Origin: SAR202 cluster bacterium bin87 | GTDB taxonomy: Bacteria; Chloroflexota; Dehalococcoidia; Lucifugimonadales; UBA3495 | Direction of reading: 5' to 3' | DNA: 64,000 bases | Assembly (NCBI GenBank): GCA_002238825.1 | Contig: MPNC01000003.1 | Coordinates: forward strand, 248,001 to 312,000 | Part shown: piece after piece, positions 11,239 through 19,535 of the stretch | How the letters are laid out: each line of letters starts with the position of its first letter | Position numbering within the stretch: position 1 is the stretch's first letter | Notes under the pieces: model-generated | What the model was told of the DNA's origin: nothing | What the model saw: the letters and a program-made list of their open reading frames with translations, nothing else | Database searches by the model: none | Translations under genes and position numbers: made by a program

Positions 11239-11805
11239 CTACCAGTCGAGTATGTCCCGGACAGCGCAACGGAAGTCCGGCAGGACGGCGCCGCCATCCA
11301 ATTCATCGTCCTCGGTGTAGATGAGCGCTGGCCCTTCTGAAGGATGAGCGGCCACGGTGCGGGCCACCGGGTACACGGCCCACACCAGGCGAACGCCGTG
11401 GCTGAGCCACATTGCCACCCGCTCGGCTACGTATTGCGGGCTGTCGTTGGGCGAGACTATCTCGACGACCAGATCCGGAACAACTTCATAGTAGCCTCTA
11501 ACTTTGACGTCCAGTGGGAGGGTCTCGGCAGAAAAGTACGCGATGTCTGGCTCCCTGACCGTGTCCGGGTCACGCCCCAAGATCACGCCTGCGTCCGAGC
11601 CTGCTATGCGTCCCAGCCGATGTGGACGCACGTAGGACGTCATTGCCGTCCCAAACGCCATCGCCACCTCGCCATGTTCTCCACCTGCTGACACGGTTTC
11701 GTGAATTATCCCCTTGACCAATTCGCCCTTAATCAGGCGCCGCTGGCACAATTGGAGAAATTCGTCGGCGGTGAGTAGCTTTTCGCCGATGGGCGTGGTT
11801 GCCAT
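11239..11805 (-). CDS. Uma2 family endonuclease (DUF820)
   Basis: This is a 188-residue PD-(D/E)xK-fold protein of the Uma2 family, common in cyanobacteria and Chloroflexi. Conserved pieces are LTADEFLQL, ELVKGIIHE, REPDIAYFS, PDLVVEIVSPND and a VRLVWAVYP strand. The putative metal ligands are the Asp of EPD and the Asp and Glu of PDLVVE. It has a GGGAGG ribosome site. It is the last gene of a minus-strand run with the alpha/beta hydrolase upstream (36 bp gap). Its biological role is unknown. Confidence 0.85.
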   Translation of the reverse strand: MATTPIGEKLLTADEFLQLCQRRLIKGELVKGIIHETVSAGGEHGEVAMAFGTAMTSYVRPHRLGRIAGSDAGVILGRDPDTVREPDIAYFSAETLPLDVKVRGYYEVVPDLVVEIVSPNDSPQYVAERVAMWLSHGVRLVWAVYPVARTVAAHPSEGPALIYTEDDELDGGAVLPDFRCAVRDILDW

Positions 11806-11841
11806 GATTGCCTCCCGTGCCTTGGAGCGACGAGCGCCGGC

Positions 11842-12621
11842 CTACAGAAAGGCCAGTGCCGTCTGCACGAAGTCGTCGGGCTTTTCGATCTGGGGTGAGT
11901 GACCGCAGTTGGGTATGACGGTGACCTGGGATCCCGAAAGCGCCTGCTGGTACAGGCCCGCGCATTCGACCGGGACGAGGTTGTCGTTCTCGCCCCACAC
12001 GATGTGCGTAGGGACGCTGACGCGAGAGAGTTTCGCGGGCAGACGAGGGTTGTGCATGTAGGGCCGCCACGTCAGCCGGATGGCCATCTCCCGGTCGGAC
12101 TCGGCCTGATCGGTCTGTTCCGGTGTCGGGTCGGAGCCGAACATCTCGTCCCACTCCGGAACCTGGCTGGGGTCGTGGTACGCCAAATCGCGAATCTGCC
12201 CGGGGTTGATGATGAAGATGTCGGTGATCTCGCCATCGTTGGGCTTGATCCCGGCCGCGCCCACCAGCATCACCTTGCTGAAGGCATGACCGGTCATCGA
12301 CAGCATTTCGGCCGCCAGCCAGCCGCCCATGGAGAACCCGATGGCGCGAACGTTTTCCAATCCTTCCTGCTCCTGGTACCAGGTGTAGAAGCAGGCCAGG
12401 TCCTGCATGGTCTCCACCCAGCCGGGCCGGTCGCTCTTGCCGTAGCCGGGGTGGGATGGCAGGTAGACGGTGAACTTTTCCGCCAGGGCCTGGGCGTAAC
12501 GACGGGGGCCAGCGTTGCCACCGGCGCCGTGCAGCACCAGCAGCGGGTCGCCGCTGCCGCCCTTGTACACCTGAAGGTTGCCGCCGGCGACGGAGATGGT
12601 TTCCTCGGTGAAGTTTGCCAT
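11842..12621 (-). CDS. Alpha/beta hydrolase
   Basis: This is an alpha/beta hydrolase of 259 residues from the ATG at 12621, which has AAGGAG ~10 bases upstream; the open frame continues further but lacks family sequence. Visible features are the oxyanion-hole strand LLVLHGAGGNAG, the nucleophile elbow GFSMGG (Ser), the acid region WGENDNLVP (Asp) and the catalytic His in CGHSPQ. The fold matches meta-cleavage-product hydrolases and related esterases. It is 44 bp downstream of a luciferase-like monooxygenase, suggesting that it hydrolyses a product of that oxidation; this is inference. Confidence 0.88.
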   Translation of the reverse strand: MANFTEETISVAGGNLQVYKGGSGDPLLVLHGAGGNAGPRRYAQALAEKFTVYLPSHPGYGKSDRPGWVETMQDLACFYTWYQEQEGLENVRAIGFSMGGWLAAEMLSMTGHAFSKVMLVGAAGIKPNDGEITDIFIINPGQIRDLAYHDPSQVPEWDEMFGSDPTPEQTDQAESDREMAIRLTWRPYMHNPRLPAKLSRVSVPTHIVWGENDNLVPVECAGLYQQALSGSQVTVIPNCGHSPQIEKPDDFVQTALAFL

Positions 12622-12665
12622 TGGGGTTATGCTCCTTGATTCATTAACGGTCGATTGAGCGGCGG

Positions 12666-13901
12666 TTACATCCTGGTGAGCCCGGGCTGTACGCCTTCCT
12701 TCTGGAAGGGGTCGGTGAGCTCCAGTTCCTCGCCGATCTCGCGCAGGGCCGGCAGCACTTCCTGGCCCATCAGCTCCAGGCACCGCATGGTGTCCTCGTG
12801 GCTGATGGAGCCGTCGTTGGTCCACACGGCCAGGATGCCGGGGCGCATGAAACTCAACACCTCACGGAGCTGGCTGATGACGGTATCGGGGCTGCCGATG
12901 ATCCACCGCTTGGAGTCGAGGATGGAGTCATACTGCGCGCCGTCCAGTCCGCCCACGCGGAACGGGTCGCTGCGGATCTGCTCTCGCAGGCGCAGGAAGC
13001 GGGGGTCGTCGCTGCGGCTGCCGTAGCCCACGGGCGAGGCGTAATCGCGGGGCAGCGGAATGCGGCCCACGCCGATGTTTCCGACCATGTAGCCCTTGCC
13101 CACGTCGTAGGCCTTCTCGTCCGTGTCCTGCACGTGGATGCGCACCAGGTAGCCGAAGTTCTCCGGGCCGGGCTCGTAGCCGTGCTCGCGGGCGGTCTCG
13201 GCGTAGATGGACTTCATGTCCTGGGTGCCCTGCGGGTCGGTTTCCAGGAAGATGTACGGGTAGTTGCGCTCGGCGCACCACACCAGCGTTTCGGGGCTGC
13301 CCGTGCCGGGGATCCAGACGGGCGGGTGCGGCTTCTGGATCGGCGTCTGGAAGGGGTTGACCACGCGGAAGTGGTAGTGGTCTCCTTCCCAGCGGAAGGG
13401 GCCGGGCGTGGTCCAGGTCTTGATAACCAGGTCGTGGGCTTCCTCGAATCGGGCGCGGTTATGCAATGGGTTGGTGTTGGTGGCCAGGCTCTCAACACCG
13501 GTGCCGCGCACGAAGCCGGACACCAGGCGGCCGCCGGAGATCATGTCAATCTCGGCCAATTCTTCGGCCAGCCGGATGGGGTTGTCGAAGATGGGCAGGG
13601 GGTTGCCCAGTAACACGATCTTGCTGTTCTTGGTGTTGCGGGCGAGGATGGCCGCTTCCAGGTTCATGGTTGCGCCCAGGCAGGTGGGCGTGTTGTGGTG
13701 CTCGTTGAGCATCAGCCCGTCGAAGCCCACTTCCTCCGAGTACTCGTACTCGTCCAGGTACATGTTGTAGAGGTAGTGGCCTTCCTGCGGGTTGAAGTTG
13801 GAGTTCGAGAACGTCAGCCGCACCGCCTCGTTGGGCGAGTTGCGCACGTCCTCCTCCGTGTAATTCACGTAGGCCCGTTCGGTAAAACGCATCAGGAACA
13901 T
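12666..13901 (-). CDS. LLM class flavin-dependent oxygenase
   Basis: This is a bacterial-luciferase-like monooxygenase of 411 residues. Family features are YSEEVGFDGLMLNEHHNTP, the LGNPLPIFDNPIRLAEELAEIDMISGGRLVSGFVRG core strand-helix block and WIPGTGSPET. Members oxidise organic substrates with reduced FMN supplied by a reductase. It is paralogous to the gene at 38113-39375 (same length class and same NEHH and RLVSGFVRG blocks). AGGAGG precedes the start. It heads a probable transcription unit with the alpha/beta hydrolase and Uma2 genes. No flavin reductase gene is visible in the window. Confidence 0.9.
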   Translation of the reverse strand: MFLMRFTERAYVNYTEEDVRNSPNEAVRLTFSNSNFNPQEGHYLYNMYLDEYEYSEEVGFDGLMLNEHHNTPTCLGATMNLEAAILARNTKNSKIVLLGNPLPIFDNPIRLAEELAEIDMISGGRLVSGFVRGTGVESLATNTNPLHNRARFEEAHDLVIKTWTTPGPFRWEGDHYHFRVVNPFQTPIQKPHPPVWIPGTGSPETLVWCAERNYPYIFLETDPQGTQDMKSIYAETAREHGYEPGPENFGYLVRIHVQDTDEKAYDVGKGYMVGNIGVGRIPLPRDYASPVGYGSRSDDPRFLRLREQIRSDPFRVGGLDGAQYDSILDSKRWIIGSPDTVISQLREVLSFMRPGILAVWTNDGSISHEDTMRCLELMGQEVLPALREIGEELELTDPFQKEGVQPGLTRM

Positions 13902-13988
13902 GGAATGGCCTCCTGGGGTAGGTCAGCCTGGGCGGGGCAGGTAGGTTTGGTGGGGGCCATGATACACCGGAACCGGCGGGACGGCCCG

Positions 13989-14924
13989 CTAAATTTCCTC
14001 AGCGAAGTAATTCTCATCCAGCGATTTTACGTCGTACGTACGCTGATTGAAGACTCCGACGTTGTGCTGGATCATGAGTCCCGCGAGCACTGGCCCATCA
14101 ATCAGACTAATGATTTTGTTTCCCTTGGAGATATCGGCGGCTGTTTGTCTGGCGTTCCCGCTAAAAGAAGATGCGGTAATGAACACGCCTTTCGAAGCGC
14201 CAAATGTATCGAGACTGCCGGCGAACTGTTGAATGTCGGCCGGCGAAATCGGTTTGTCGTTCCACCGTTTGGCCTGAACGTAGACTTTTTCCAAGCCTAG
14301 GGAGTCCTGATTGATGATCCCGTCTATGCCGCCGTCGCCGCTTTTACCCGTATGTTCCGGCCGGCCATAGCCCATCGCTGCCAATAGTTCGATAACCAGT
14401 TTCTCGAACTGTTTCGGAGACACGAGACATATCGCCTCTTGAAGGTCGCTGGCTAGTTTCTCCTTGATCTGCGCGAAAGCTTGATCCAACTGTTCGTCGG
14501 GGGCAGCGTCCTCAAGGTCGGCCCGTTCTACTATAGGTCCGACGACTACTGCTGGCGCAGACTGATCTACTTCTGTCGTTGTGTCGTGATCCTGTGATTT
14601 CTGCGCGATCATCGTTGTCAGGGTTTTTCGTTCGATCGTGCCAGAATGGCTGAGCAGATATGCCACTCCTTCTGGAGTACTCACAAACATGCCCTTCGAT
14701 GGAGAGTGCAGTAGCCCAGCATGCTTGAAAGACCAAGCCACCCAACGCACGCGGTTGTAAAACTTCTCTTCTCCCGACGACAAAACTTCCGCCAGATTTA
14801 CTTCGGCAACGTCGAAAAGGTCAATTAGGTGGTTCCTGATCTCGCGAACGTGCACAGCGTCATGAGAATTCACAACCATTTCCAAAGCGGGTCTTGTCAG
14901 TTCATTGAAAGCAGGCAGTGCCAT
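13989..14924 (-). CDS. mrr: Mrr-type restriction endonuclease
   Basis: This 311-residue protein has an N-terminal Mrr winged-helix domain (residues ~1-100) and a C-terminal Mrr catalytic domain (~165-290). The PD-(D/E)xK nuclease motif is GDGGIDG (Asp201) followed by VYVQAKRW (Gln217, Lys219). Mrr enzymes cut methylated DNA (Type IV restriction). The gene has visibly lower GC than its neighbours and sits alone between two monooxygenase genes, suggesting acquisition by transfer. It has a CAGGAG ribosome site. Confidence 0.88.
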   Translation of the reverse strand: MALPAFNELTRPALEMVVNSHDAVHVREIRNHLIDLFDVAEVNLAEVLSSGEEKFYNRVRWVAWSFKHAGLLHSPSKGMFVSTPEGVAYLLSHSGTIERKTLTTMIAQKSQDHDTTTEVDQSAPAVVVGPIVERADLEDAAPDEQLDQAFAQIKEKLASDLQEAICLVSPKQFEKLVIELLAAMGYGRPEHTGKSGDGGIDGIINQDSLGLEKVYVQAKRWNDKPISPADIQQFAGSLDTFGASKGVFITASSFSGNARQTAADISKGNKIISLIDGPVLAGLMIQHNVGVFNQRTYDVKSLDENYFAEEI

Positions 14925-14945
14925 TTTTCGTCACTCCTGAAACTT

Positions 14946-16118
14946 TTATGCGTTCACCGTGTCCTTCTTGAAGTGCGGTATCACCTCCGCCGCGAACCGG
15001 CCCATCTGCTCCTTGAACTGGTTGGTGGTTGCTCCCATGGGGAAGGCGATCATGATCTGCTCGAGGCCGGGGTACTTGTCCTGCAGCTCCTCGAGGTACG
15101 CGATGGTGTCCTCCGGGCTGCCGGCGAACCAGGCGCGGTTGTCGATGACGTCCTGGAAGTCGGTGCCGGCGGCGATGTGGCGGGCCACGCCGCCCGGACC
15201 GGTGGCCGAGATCTGCTGGTCGCTGTAGCGCAGCATCCCCAGCGGCGCGGCGAACTTGACGTGCTCCTCAAAAAGCGGCTGCAGCTGACGGCGCGCGCCG
15301 GCGGTGGTGTCGTCCACCATGGCCCACAGCCCGACGCATAGCCCCTCGCCGAGGGCCAGGTCCCGGCCCGCCCTCTGGTTTGCCGCCTGGTAGCGCTGCA
15401 CCCACTCCTCGACGTACTGCTCGCCCGTGCCCAGTATCACGCCCTTGATCCCCCACTTGGCCATGAAGTCCAGCGCCCGGTCCGACGCGCTGACTATGGG
15501 CTGCCACACGTCCACCGGACGGGTCTTGGGACGCGGGACCAGGGTCACTTCTTTCAGGTCGTAGCCGCGATAGGGGATGTCCGGCGGGATGGTGTAGTGC
15601 TTGCCCTGGTGGGAGAAGGACTCGCTGTTGAAAGCCTTCATCATGATCTCGAACTGCTCTTCAAACAACTCGCGGTTGGCGTCGCCGTCGATCATCGGCG
15701 CGCCGAAGGACTCCACCTCGCGGGTGTGGTAGCCCCGGCCGATGCCAAACACCACGCGGCCGCCGGTGAGGATGTCCACCATGGCAAAGTCCTCGGCCAG
15801 CCGGATGGGGTGCCACATGGGCAGGATGTTGAACCCGCAGCCGAACTTGATGCTGTTGGTGTGCTGCGCCAGGTACTGGCTCATGATGAGCAGGTTGGGG
15901 ATGCACTCGTAGCCCTCCCGCTGGAAGTGGTGCTCGGCCATCCAGAGGATGTCGAACCCCAGGTCGTCGAGAAACACGGCGGCCTGGCGTGCGATGTCCA
16001 TGGCCATGGACAGGCGGTCGTTGTCATACCACCGGTCGTTGGCGGGAACACCGTCGAACCCGATGCCGTCGCCTTCAAGCACATGGCCGGCGTACAGAAC
16101 CGAAAAGTCTTTGATCAT
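14946..16118 (-). CDS. LLM class flavin-dependent oxygenase
   Basis: This is a 390-residue luciferase-like monooxygenase. The N-terminal strand FSVLYAGHVLEGD is unusual, but LGFDILWMAEHHFQREGYE, GFNILPMWHPIRLAEDFAMVDILTGGRVVFGIGRGYHTREVE and the C-terminal GSPEDTIAYLEELQ are typical. It is a different subfamily from the 12.7 and 38 kb paralogues. A GGAGG site lies upstream. It is in line with the Uma2 gene at 16154 (35 bp gap) and Mrr (21 bp gap), so the minus-strand genes 16954-13989 may be co-transcribed. The substrate is unknown. Confidence 0.9.
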   Translation of the reverse strand: MIKDFSVLYAGHVLEGDGIGFDGVPANDRWYDNDRLSMAMDIARQAAVFLDDLGFDILWMAEHHFQREGYECIPNLLIMSQYLAQHTNSIKFGCGFNILPMWHPIRLAEDFAMVDILTGGRVVFGIGRGYHTREVESFGAPMIDGDANRELFEEQFEIMMKAFNSESFSHQGKHYTIPPDIPYRGYDLKEVTLVPRPKTRPVDVWQPIVSASDRALDFMAKWGIKGVILGTGEQYVEEWVQRYQAANQRAGRDLALGEGLCVGLWAMVDDTTAGARRQLQPLFEEHVKFAAPLGMLRYSDQQISATGPGGVARHIAAGTDFQDVIDNRAWFAGSPEDTIAYLEELQDKYPGLEQIMIAFPMGATTNQFKEQMGRFAAEVIPHFKKDTVNA

Positions 16119-16153
16119 GGGGTCAATCCTCCAAACATCATCGTGTGACCGGG

Positions 16154-16954
16154 CTACTGTTCGCGGTGACCGAGTTGCGCTTCCAACTGCCGGATGCGCT
16201 CTTGCGCTTGTTCCAGCTCCGCCGCCACCGCGTCTCGCTCGGCCGCCGCCTGCTCCAACCCTGCCACCGCCACATCACGCTCCGCCTCTACCAGCGATAC
16301 GTCGCACAGGTAGCGGCCGGTCTTGCGGTCATAGAAGCGCAGTTTTGATTCGTCGTCGACGTCCCAATCCCAGGCGGGATTCCAGCAGAGGCAGAGGTCC
16401 AACGCGCCACTGTAGCCCCAAATCGTGCCATCCTCTTCCGTGTGCAGTTCGATGGGATGGTAGATACCATCCACCAGGATGTCGCCGGCCAAGGGATAGC
16501 CGTAGAGGTCTCCTCCGGTGGGGTCCACCCGCCAGTATTCGCTGATACCTACGCTGGCGTAGAGGCCCGTCTTCTCAGCGGTATCGCGCCGATGGGTGGT
16601 CTCTGAGGCCACTTCCAAGGCAAAGTCTGGAGGCTTACCCGCTTCCCAAATCACGTATCCGTTGCGTTGACGGATAGCAGCTTTGTCGACCCCGACTGCC
16701 ACGTACAAATCGGGGTTGAACCTGTAGTTCATGCTGTACTGGTTGTAGAAGACGAACCCGCCGGAGTCCACCAGCACGTCGGGACGGTCAGCGAAATGCC
16801 GCGCGACGAAATAGCTGCCCTTGTGGACGGTGGGGGCCCGTTGCATATCGGGGCGTTCCTCCGGCTCCGGATCAGGACAGACGTAATCGTCGGGCAGGAT
16901 CATGGGATTCAGTCTGCGGTAAGCCGCTTGCAAAGGGGCGGGTTGCGTAGTCAT
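16154..16954 (-). CDS. Uma2 family endonuclease with C-terminal coiled coil
   Basis: This 266-residue protein has a Uma2/DUF820 core at ~50-190 (PDLYVAVGV, PDFALEVASETT, YASVGISEYWRVDP) and a C-terminal ~50-residue heptad-rich coiled coil full of Ala, Glu and Leu (AERDAVAAELEQAQERIRQL). This long form with a coiled coil is the cyanobacterial/Chloroflexi variant. The extension may mediate oligomerisation. It is divergent from serA; the 188 bp between them should hold both promoters. Its own ribosome site is weak. Confidence 0.82.
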   Translation of the reverse strand: MTTQPAPLQAAYRRLNPMILPDDYVCPDPEPEERPDMQRAPTVHKGSYFVARHFADRPDVLVDSGGFVFYNQYSMNYRFNPDLYVAVGVDKAAIRQRNGYVIWEAGKPPDFALEVASETTHRRDTAEKTGLYASVGISEYWRVDPTGGDLYGYPLAGDILVDGIYHPIELHTEEDGTIWGYSGALDLCLCWNPAWDWDVDDESKLRFYDRKTGRYLCDVSLVEAERDVAVAGLEQAAAERDAVAAELEQAQERIRQLEAQLGHREQ

Positions 16955-17050
16955 GGTGTAAAACCTGGGCGAACTGGCAACTGCGGACGACCCGTCGCGG
17001 CTGACAGTAAAAGAGCCTTTGTGCTACCATCGTTATGCTACCACTGCCGC

Positions 17051-17131
17051 CGGAGGGTGTCATTGCGCCGTATTCGGGCGGCCCTCCGAGCACAAAATTC
17101 GCGCCTTTCAGCGCAGACGGCGGTGCGGAGG
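17051..17131 (+). promoter_or_regulatory. Possible switching hairpins in the serA leader
   Basis: CGGAGGG (17051-17057) can pair with CCCTCCG (17082-17088, 7 bp perfect). The same CCTCCG (17083-17088) can instead pair with CGGAGG (17126-17131), the likely serA ribosome site 11 bases before the ATG. The two pairings exclude each other, so the leader could switch translation. This is seen in sequence only; no known riboswitch class is recognised. Confidence 0.3.
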
Positions 17132-17142
17132 CTCTTTTTCCC

Positions 17143-18720
17143 ATGACCAAAGTATTGATTACCGACAACGTGGCCGCCGAAGGCATTGACCTGCTGAAAA
17201 AGCATGTCCCGGTGGACGTCAAACGCGGCCTTTCACCCGACGAACTCATCGCCACGATCCCCGGCTACGATGCTCTGGTGGTGCGCAGCGAGACCAGAGT
17301 CACGGAGCAGGTGATCTCCGCCGGCTGCGATCTCAAGGTCGTCGCCCGCGCCGGCATCGGCGTGGACAACATCGACCTGGACGCGGCCACCCGGGCCGGC
17401 GTCGCCGTGGTCAACGCGCCCATCGGCAACACCGTGGCCGCCGCCGAGCACACCGTCGCCCTGATGCTGGCCCTGGCCCGCAATGTGCCCCAGGCCTACG
17501 CCTCCATGAAGGAGGGACAGTGGCAGCGATCCGCGTTCATGGGCATCGAGGTTCGCAACAAGACCCTGGGCATCGTTGGCTTGGGCCGTGTGGGCTCGGA
17601 GGTCGCCCGCCGCGCCGCCAGCTTCGGCATGAACCTGATCGCCTACGATCCATTCGTCGCCCCCGACTTCGCGGCCCGCATTGGTGTGACCGTAATGTCC
17701 CTTGACGAAGTCCTCGCCCAGGCCGATTTCATCACCCTGCACACGCCCCTCACCGCCGGCACTACGAATCTCATCTCAGCGCCGCAACTGGCGAAGATGA
17801 AGCCCGGCGCCCGTCTGATCAACGTCGCCCGCGGCGAACTGGTCGACGATGACGCCCTGCTGGATGCCCTGGAAAGCGAGCACCTGGCCGGCGCGGCCCT
17901 GGACGTGTTCACCAACGAACCTCCCGGTGACCTGCCCCTGCTGAAGCATCCCCGGCTCGTTGCCACCCCGCACCTGGGCGCGTCCACCCAGGAGGCCCAG
18001 CGCGAGGTCGCCATCGAAGCCGCCGAGCAGGTGCTGGCCGTCCTCGATGGCAAGCCGGCCCGCAACACCGTCAACGCTCCCTTCGTGCCGCCCGAGGTCC
18101 ACGCGATTCTCGCCCCCTACGTCCCCGTGGCGTCCATGGTGGGCCGTTTGCTCACCAGCATGGCCCGGGGGCAGTTCGTCGGGATCACCATCCGCTACCA
18201 GGGAGAGATTGCCGAGCACAACACCGCCATCCTGAAAGCCGCGGCGCTGGTCGGTTTGCTGGGGCAGGTGAGTGGAGAGGCGGTGAACATGATCAACGCT
18301 CCGGTGCTGGCGCAGCAACGCGGCTTGCAGGTCACCGAGCAGACCTCCGGCGACAGCCGCGAGTACGCCAGCCTGATCACTGCCACCCTGCATACCACCG
18401 GCGACGACATCACAGTGGCGGGCGCTTCCCTGCGCGACGAGCCGCACCTGGTGCGGGTCAACGAGTACTGGATGGACGTTGCGCCGTCTGCCCCCTACAT
18501 GCTGTTCGTGGACAACCAGGACCAGCCGGGCATCATCGGGGCGGTGGGCACCACGGCCGGTCGCCACAACATCAACATCAGTTTCATGGAGGTGGGCCGC
18601 ATCGCCCCCCGCGGCCAGGCGATGATGGTAGTGGGCCTCGACGACCCCATTAGCGAAGAGGTGCTGGCCGAAATCAAAGCCCTGCCGCAGGTGGACGACG
18701 CGCGGGTGGTGGCGATGTAA
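17143..18720 (+). CDS. serA: D-3-phosphoglycerate dehydrogenase
   Basis: First enzyme of serine synthesis: oxidises 3-phosphoglycerate to 3-phosphohydroxypyruvate with NAD. At 525 residues from the ATG at 17143 it is the long form (substrate domain, NAD domain, ASB insertion, C-terminal ACT). Visible are the NAD motif GLGRVGSEVA, catalytic Arg in INVARGELVD, the Glu in TNEPP, catalytic His in TPHLGAST, and the ACT domain FVDNQDQPGIIGAVGTTAGRH at ~460-525, which usually binds serine for feedback control. The open frame extends upstream to 17035, but the family start is MTKVLITD. It is cytoplasmic. The following HepT gene begins 21 bp later. Confidence 0.96.
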   Translation: MTKVLITDNVAAEGIDLLKKHVPVDVKRGLSPDELIATIPGYDALVVRSETRVTEQVISAGCDLKVVARAGIGVDNIDLDAATRAGVAVVNAPIGNTVAAAEHTVALMLALARNVPQAYASMKEGQWQRSAFMGIEVRNKTLGIVGLGRVGSEVARRAASFGMNLIAYDPFVAPDFAARIGVTVMSLDEVLAQADFITLHTPLTAGTTNLISAPQLAKMKPGARLINVARGELVDDDALLDALESEHLAGAALDVFTNEPPGDLPLLKHPRLVATPHLGASTQEAQREVAIEAAEQVLAVLDGKPARNTVNAPFVPPEVHAILAPYVPVASMVGRLLTSMARGQFVGITIRYQGEIAEHNTAILKAAALVGLLGQVSGEAVNMINAPVLAQQRGLQVTEQTSGDSREYASLITATLHTTGDDITVAGASLRDEPHLVRVNEYWMDVAPSAPYMLFVDNQDQPGIIGAVGTTAGRHNINISFMEVGRIAPRGQAMMVVGLDDPISEEVLAEIKALPQVDDARVVAM

Positions 18721-18741
18721 CGCCTGTCGGCAGAATAGGCT

Positions 18742-19167
18742 ATGACCAGCCGACCGCAAATCAACATCGACGCATTGGCCCGTGCCAATGCGCGGTTGGG
18801 CAGGTTCATTGAGCGTTATTTCGATATCGGCGCCGACCACGTTGACCGCGACATCTACCACGCCGCGGTGGTCAAAGGTTTCGAGTTCACCTATGCGCAA
18901 GCCGTTGAAATCATAAACCGCTACAGCGGCGACTACCTTCTTTCCCACGGTGACGTGTCCGTGATGTCCTACCGCGATATTATGCGTCTGGCGGCCCGAC
19001 ACGGGCTGATCGTATCCCCGGAGCAGTGGTTTGAGTTCCGTGAACGTCGCAACTATACTGCCCACGAGTATTTCGCTGAGATTTCCGAGCGGGTCGTTGA
19101 AATCGCTCCAGACCTGCATCGTGCGGTACAGGAGTTGCTGGCGGTTCTACACGTGAGGATAGAATGA
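18742..19167 (+). CDS. hepT: HepT-like ribonuclease toxin (HEPN domain)
   Basis: This is a 141-residue all-helical HEPN protein, the toxin half of a HepT/MntA type system. The catalytic and target motif is R103-NYTA-H108-E-Y110, an exact match to Rx4HxY: Arg and His form the RNase site, and in characterised pairs the Tyr is the residue AMPylated by MntA. The stop overlaps the start of the nucleotidyltransferase gene by 4 bp (ATGA), so the two are translationally coupled. The older family name is nucleotidyltransferase substrate-binding protein (HI0074-like). Confidence 0.88.
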   Translation: MTSRPQINIDALARANARLGRFIERYFDIGADHVDRDIYHAAVVKGFEFTYAQAVEIINRYSGDYLLSHGDVSVMSYRDIMRLAARHGLIVSPEQWFEFRERRNYTAHEYFAEISERVVEIAPDLHRAVQELLAVLHVRIE

Positions 19168-19523
19168 CACCGATTGCCAACGTGGACATCGAACCTCAAC
19201 ACTTGAAGACGTTGATCGACTTTCTTGGGCTTTATCTACCCGACCGCGAGGTCTGGGCTTACGGTTCGCGGGTTTCGGGCCGTGCGCGGAATTATTCCGA
19301 CCTGAACTTGGCCGTGATGGGGGAGGGTTTCCCGGACGATGTAGCCATGTTTCACCTGCGGGAAGACCTTTCAGAGACGCGCGTGCCGTTCATGATTGAT
19401 CTGAAGGCGTGGGCGGGCATTAATCCAGCGTACCATCGGGATATCCTTGACTGTTACGCCGTTATACACTCGCCATCACAATCTCCACTAACCCAGGCGC
19501 CCGCCGCCATCCAATCCAGCTAA
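19164..19523 (+). CDS. mntA: MntA-like nucleotidyltransferase antitoxin with an altered motif
   Basis: This is a 119-residue minimal nucleotidyltransferase. The fold signature GS-x10-DxD reads G34-S35 ... D46-L-N48, so the second metal-binding Asp is replaced by Asn; the third carboxylate is probably D79 (MIDLKAW). In studied systems MntA adds AMP to the HepT tyrosine to neutralise it and needs these carboxylates. Activity is therefore doubtful, and this antitoxin may act by binding or may be inactive. The start overlaps hepT by ATGA. The last ~15 residues are low-complexity. Confidence 0.85.
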   Translation: MTPIANVDIEPQHLKTLIDFLGLYLPDREVWAYGSRVSGRARNYSDLNLAVMGEGFPDDVAMFHLREDLSETRVPFMIDLKAWAGINPAYHRDILDCYAVIHSPSQSPLTQAPAAIQSS

Positions 19524-19535
19524 GGAGCAATCATC

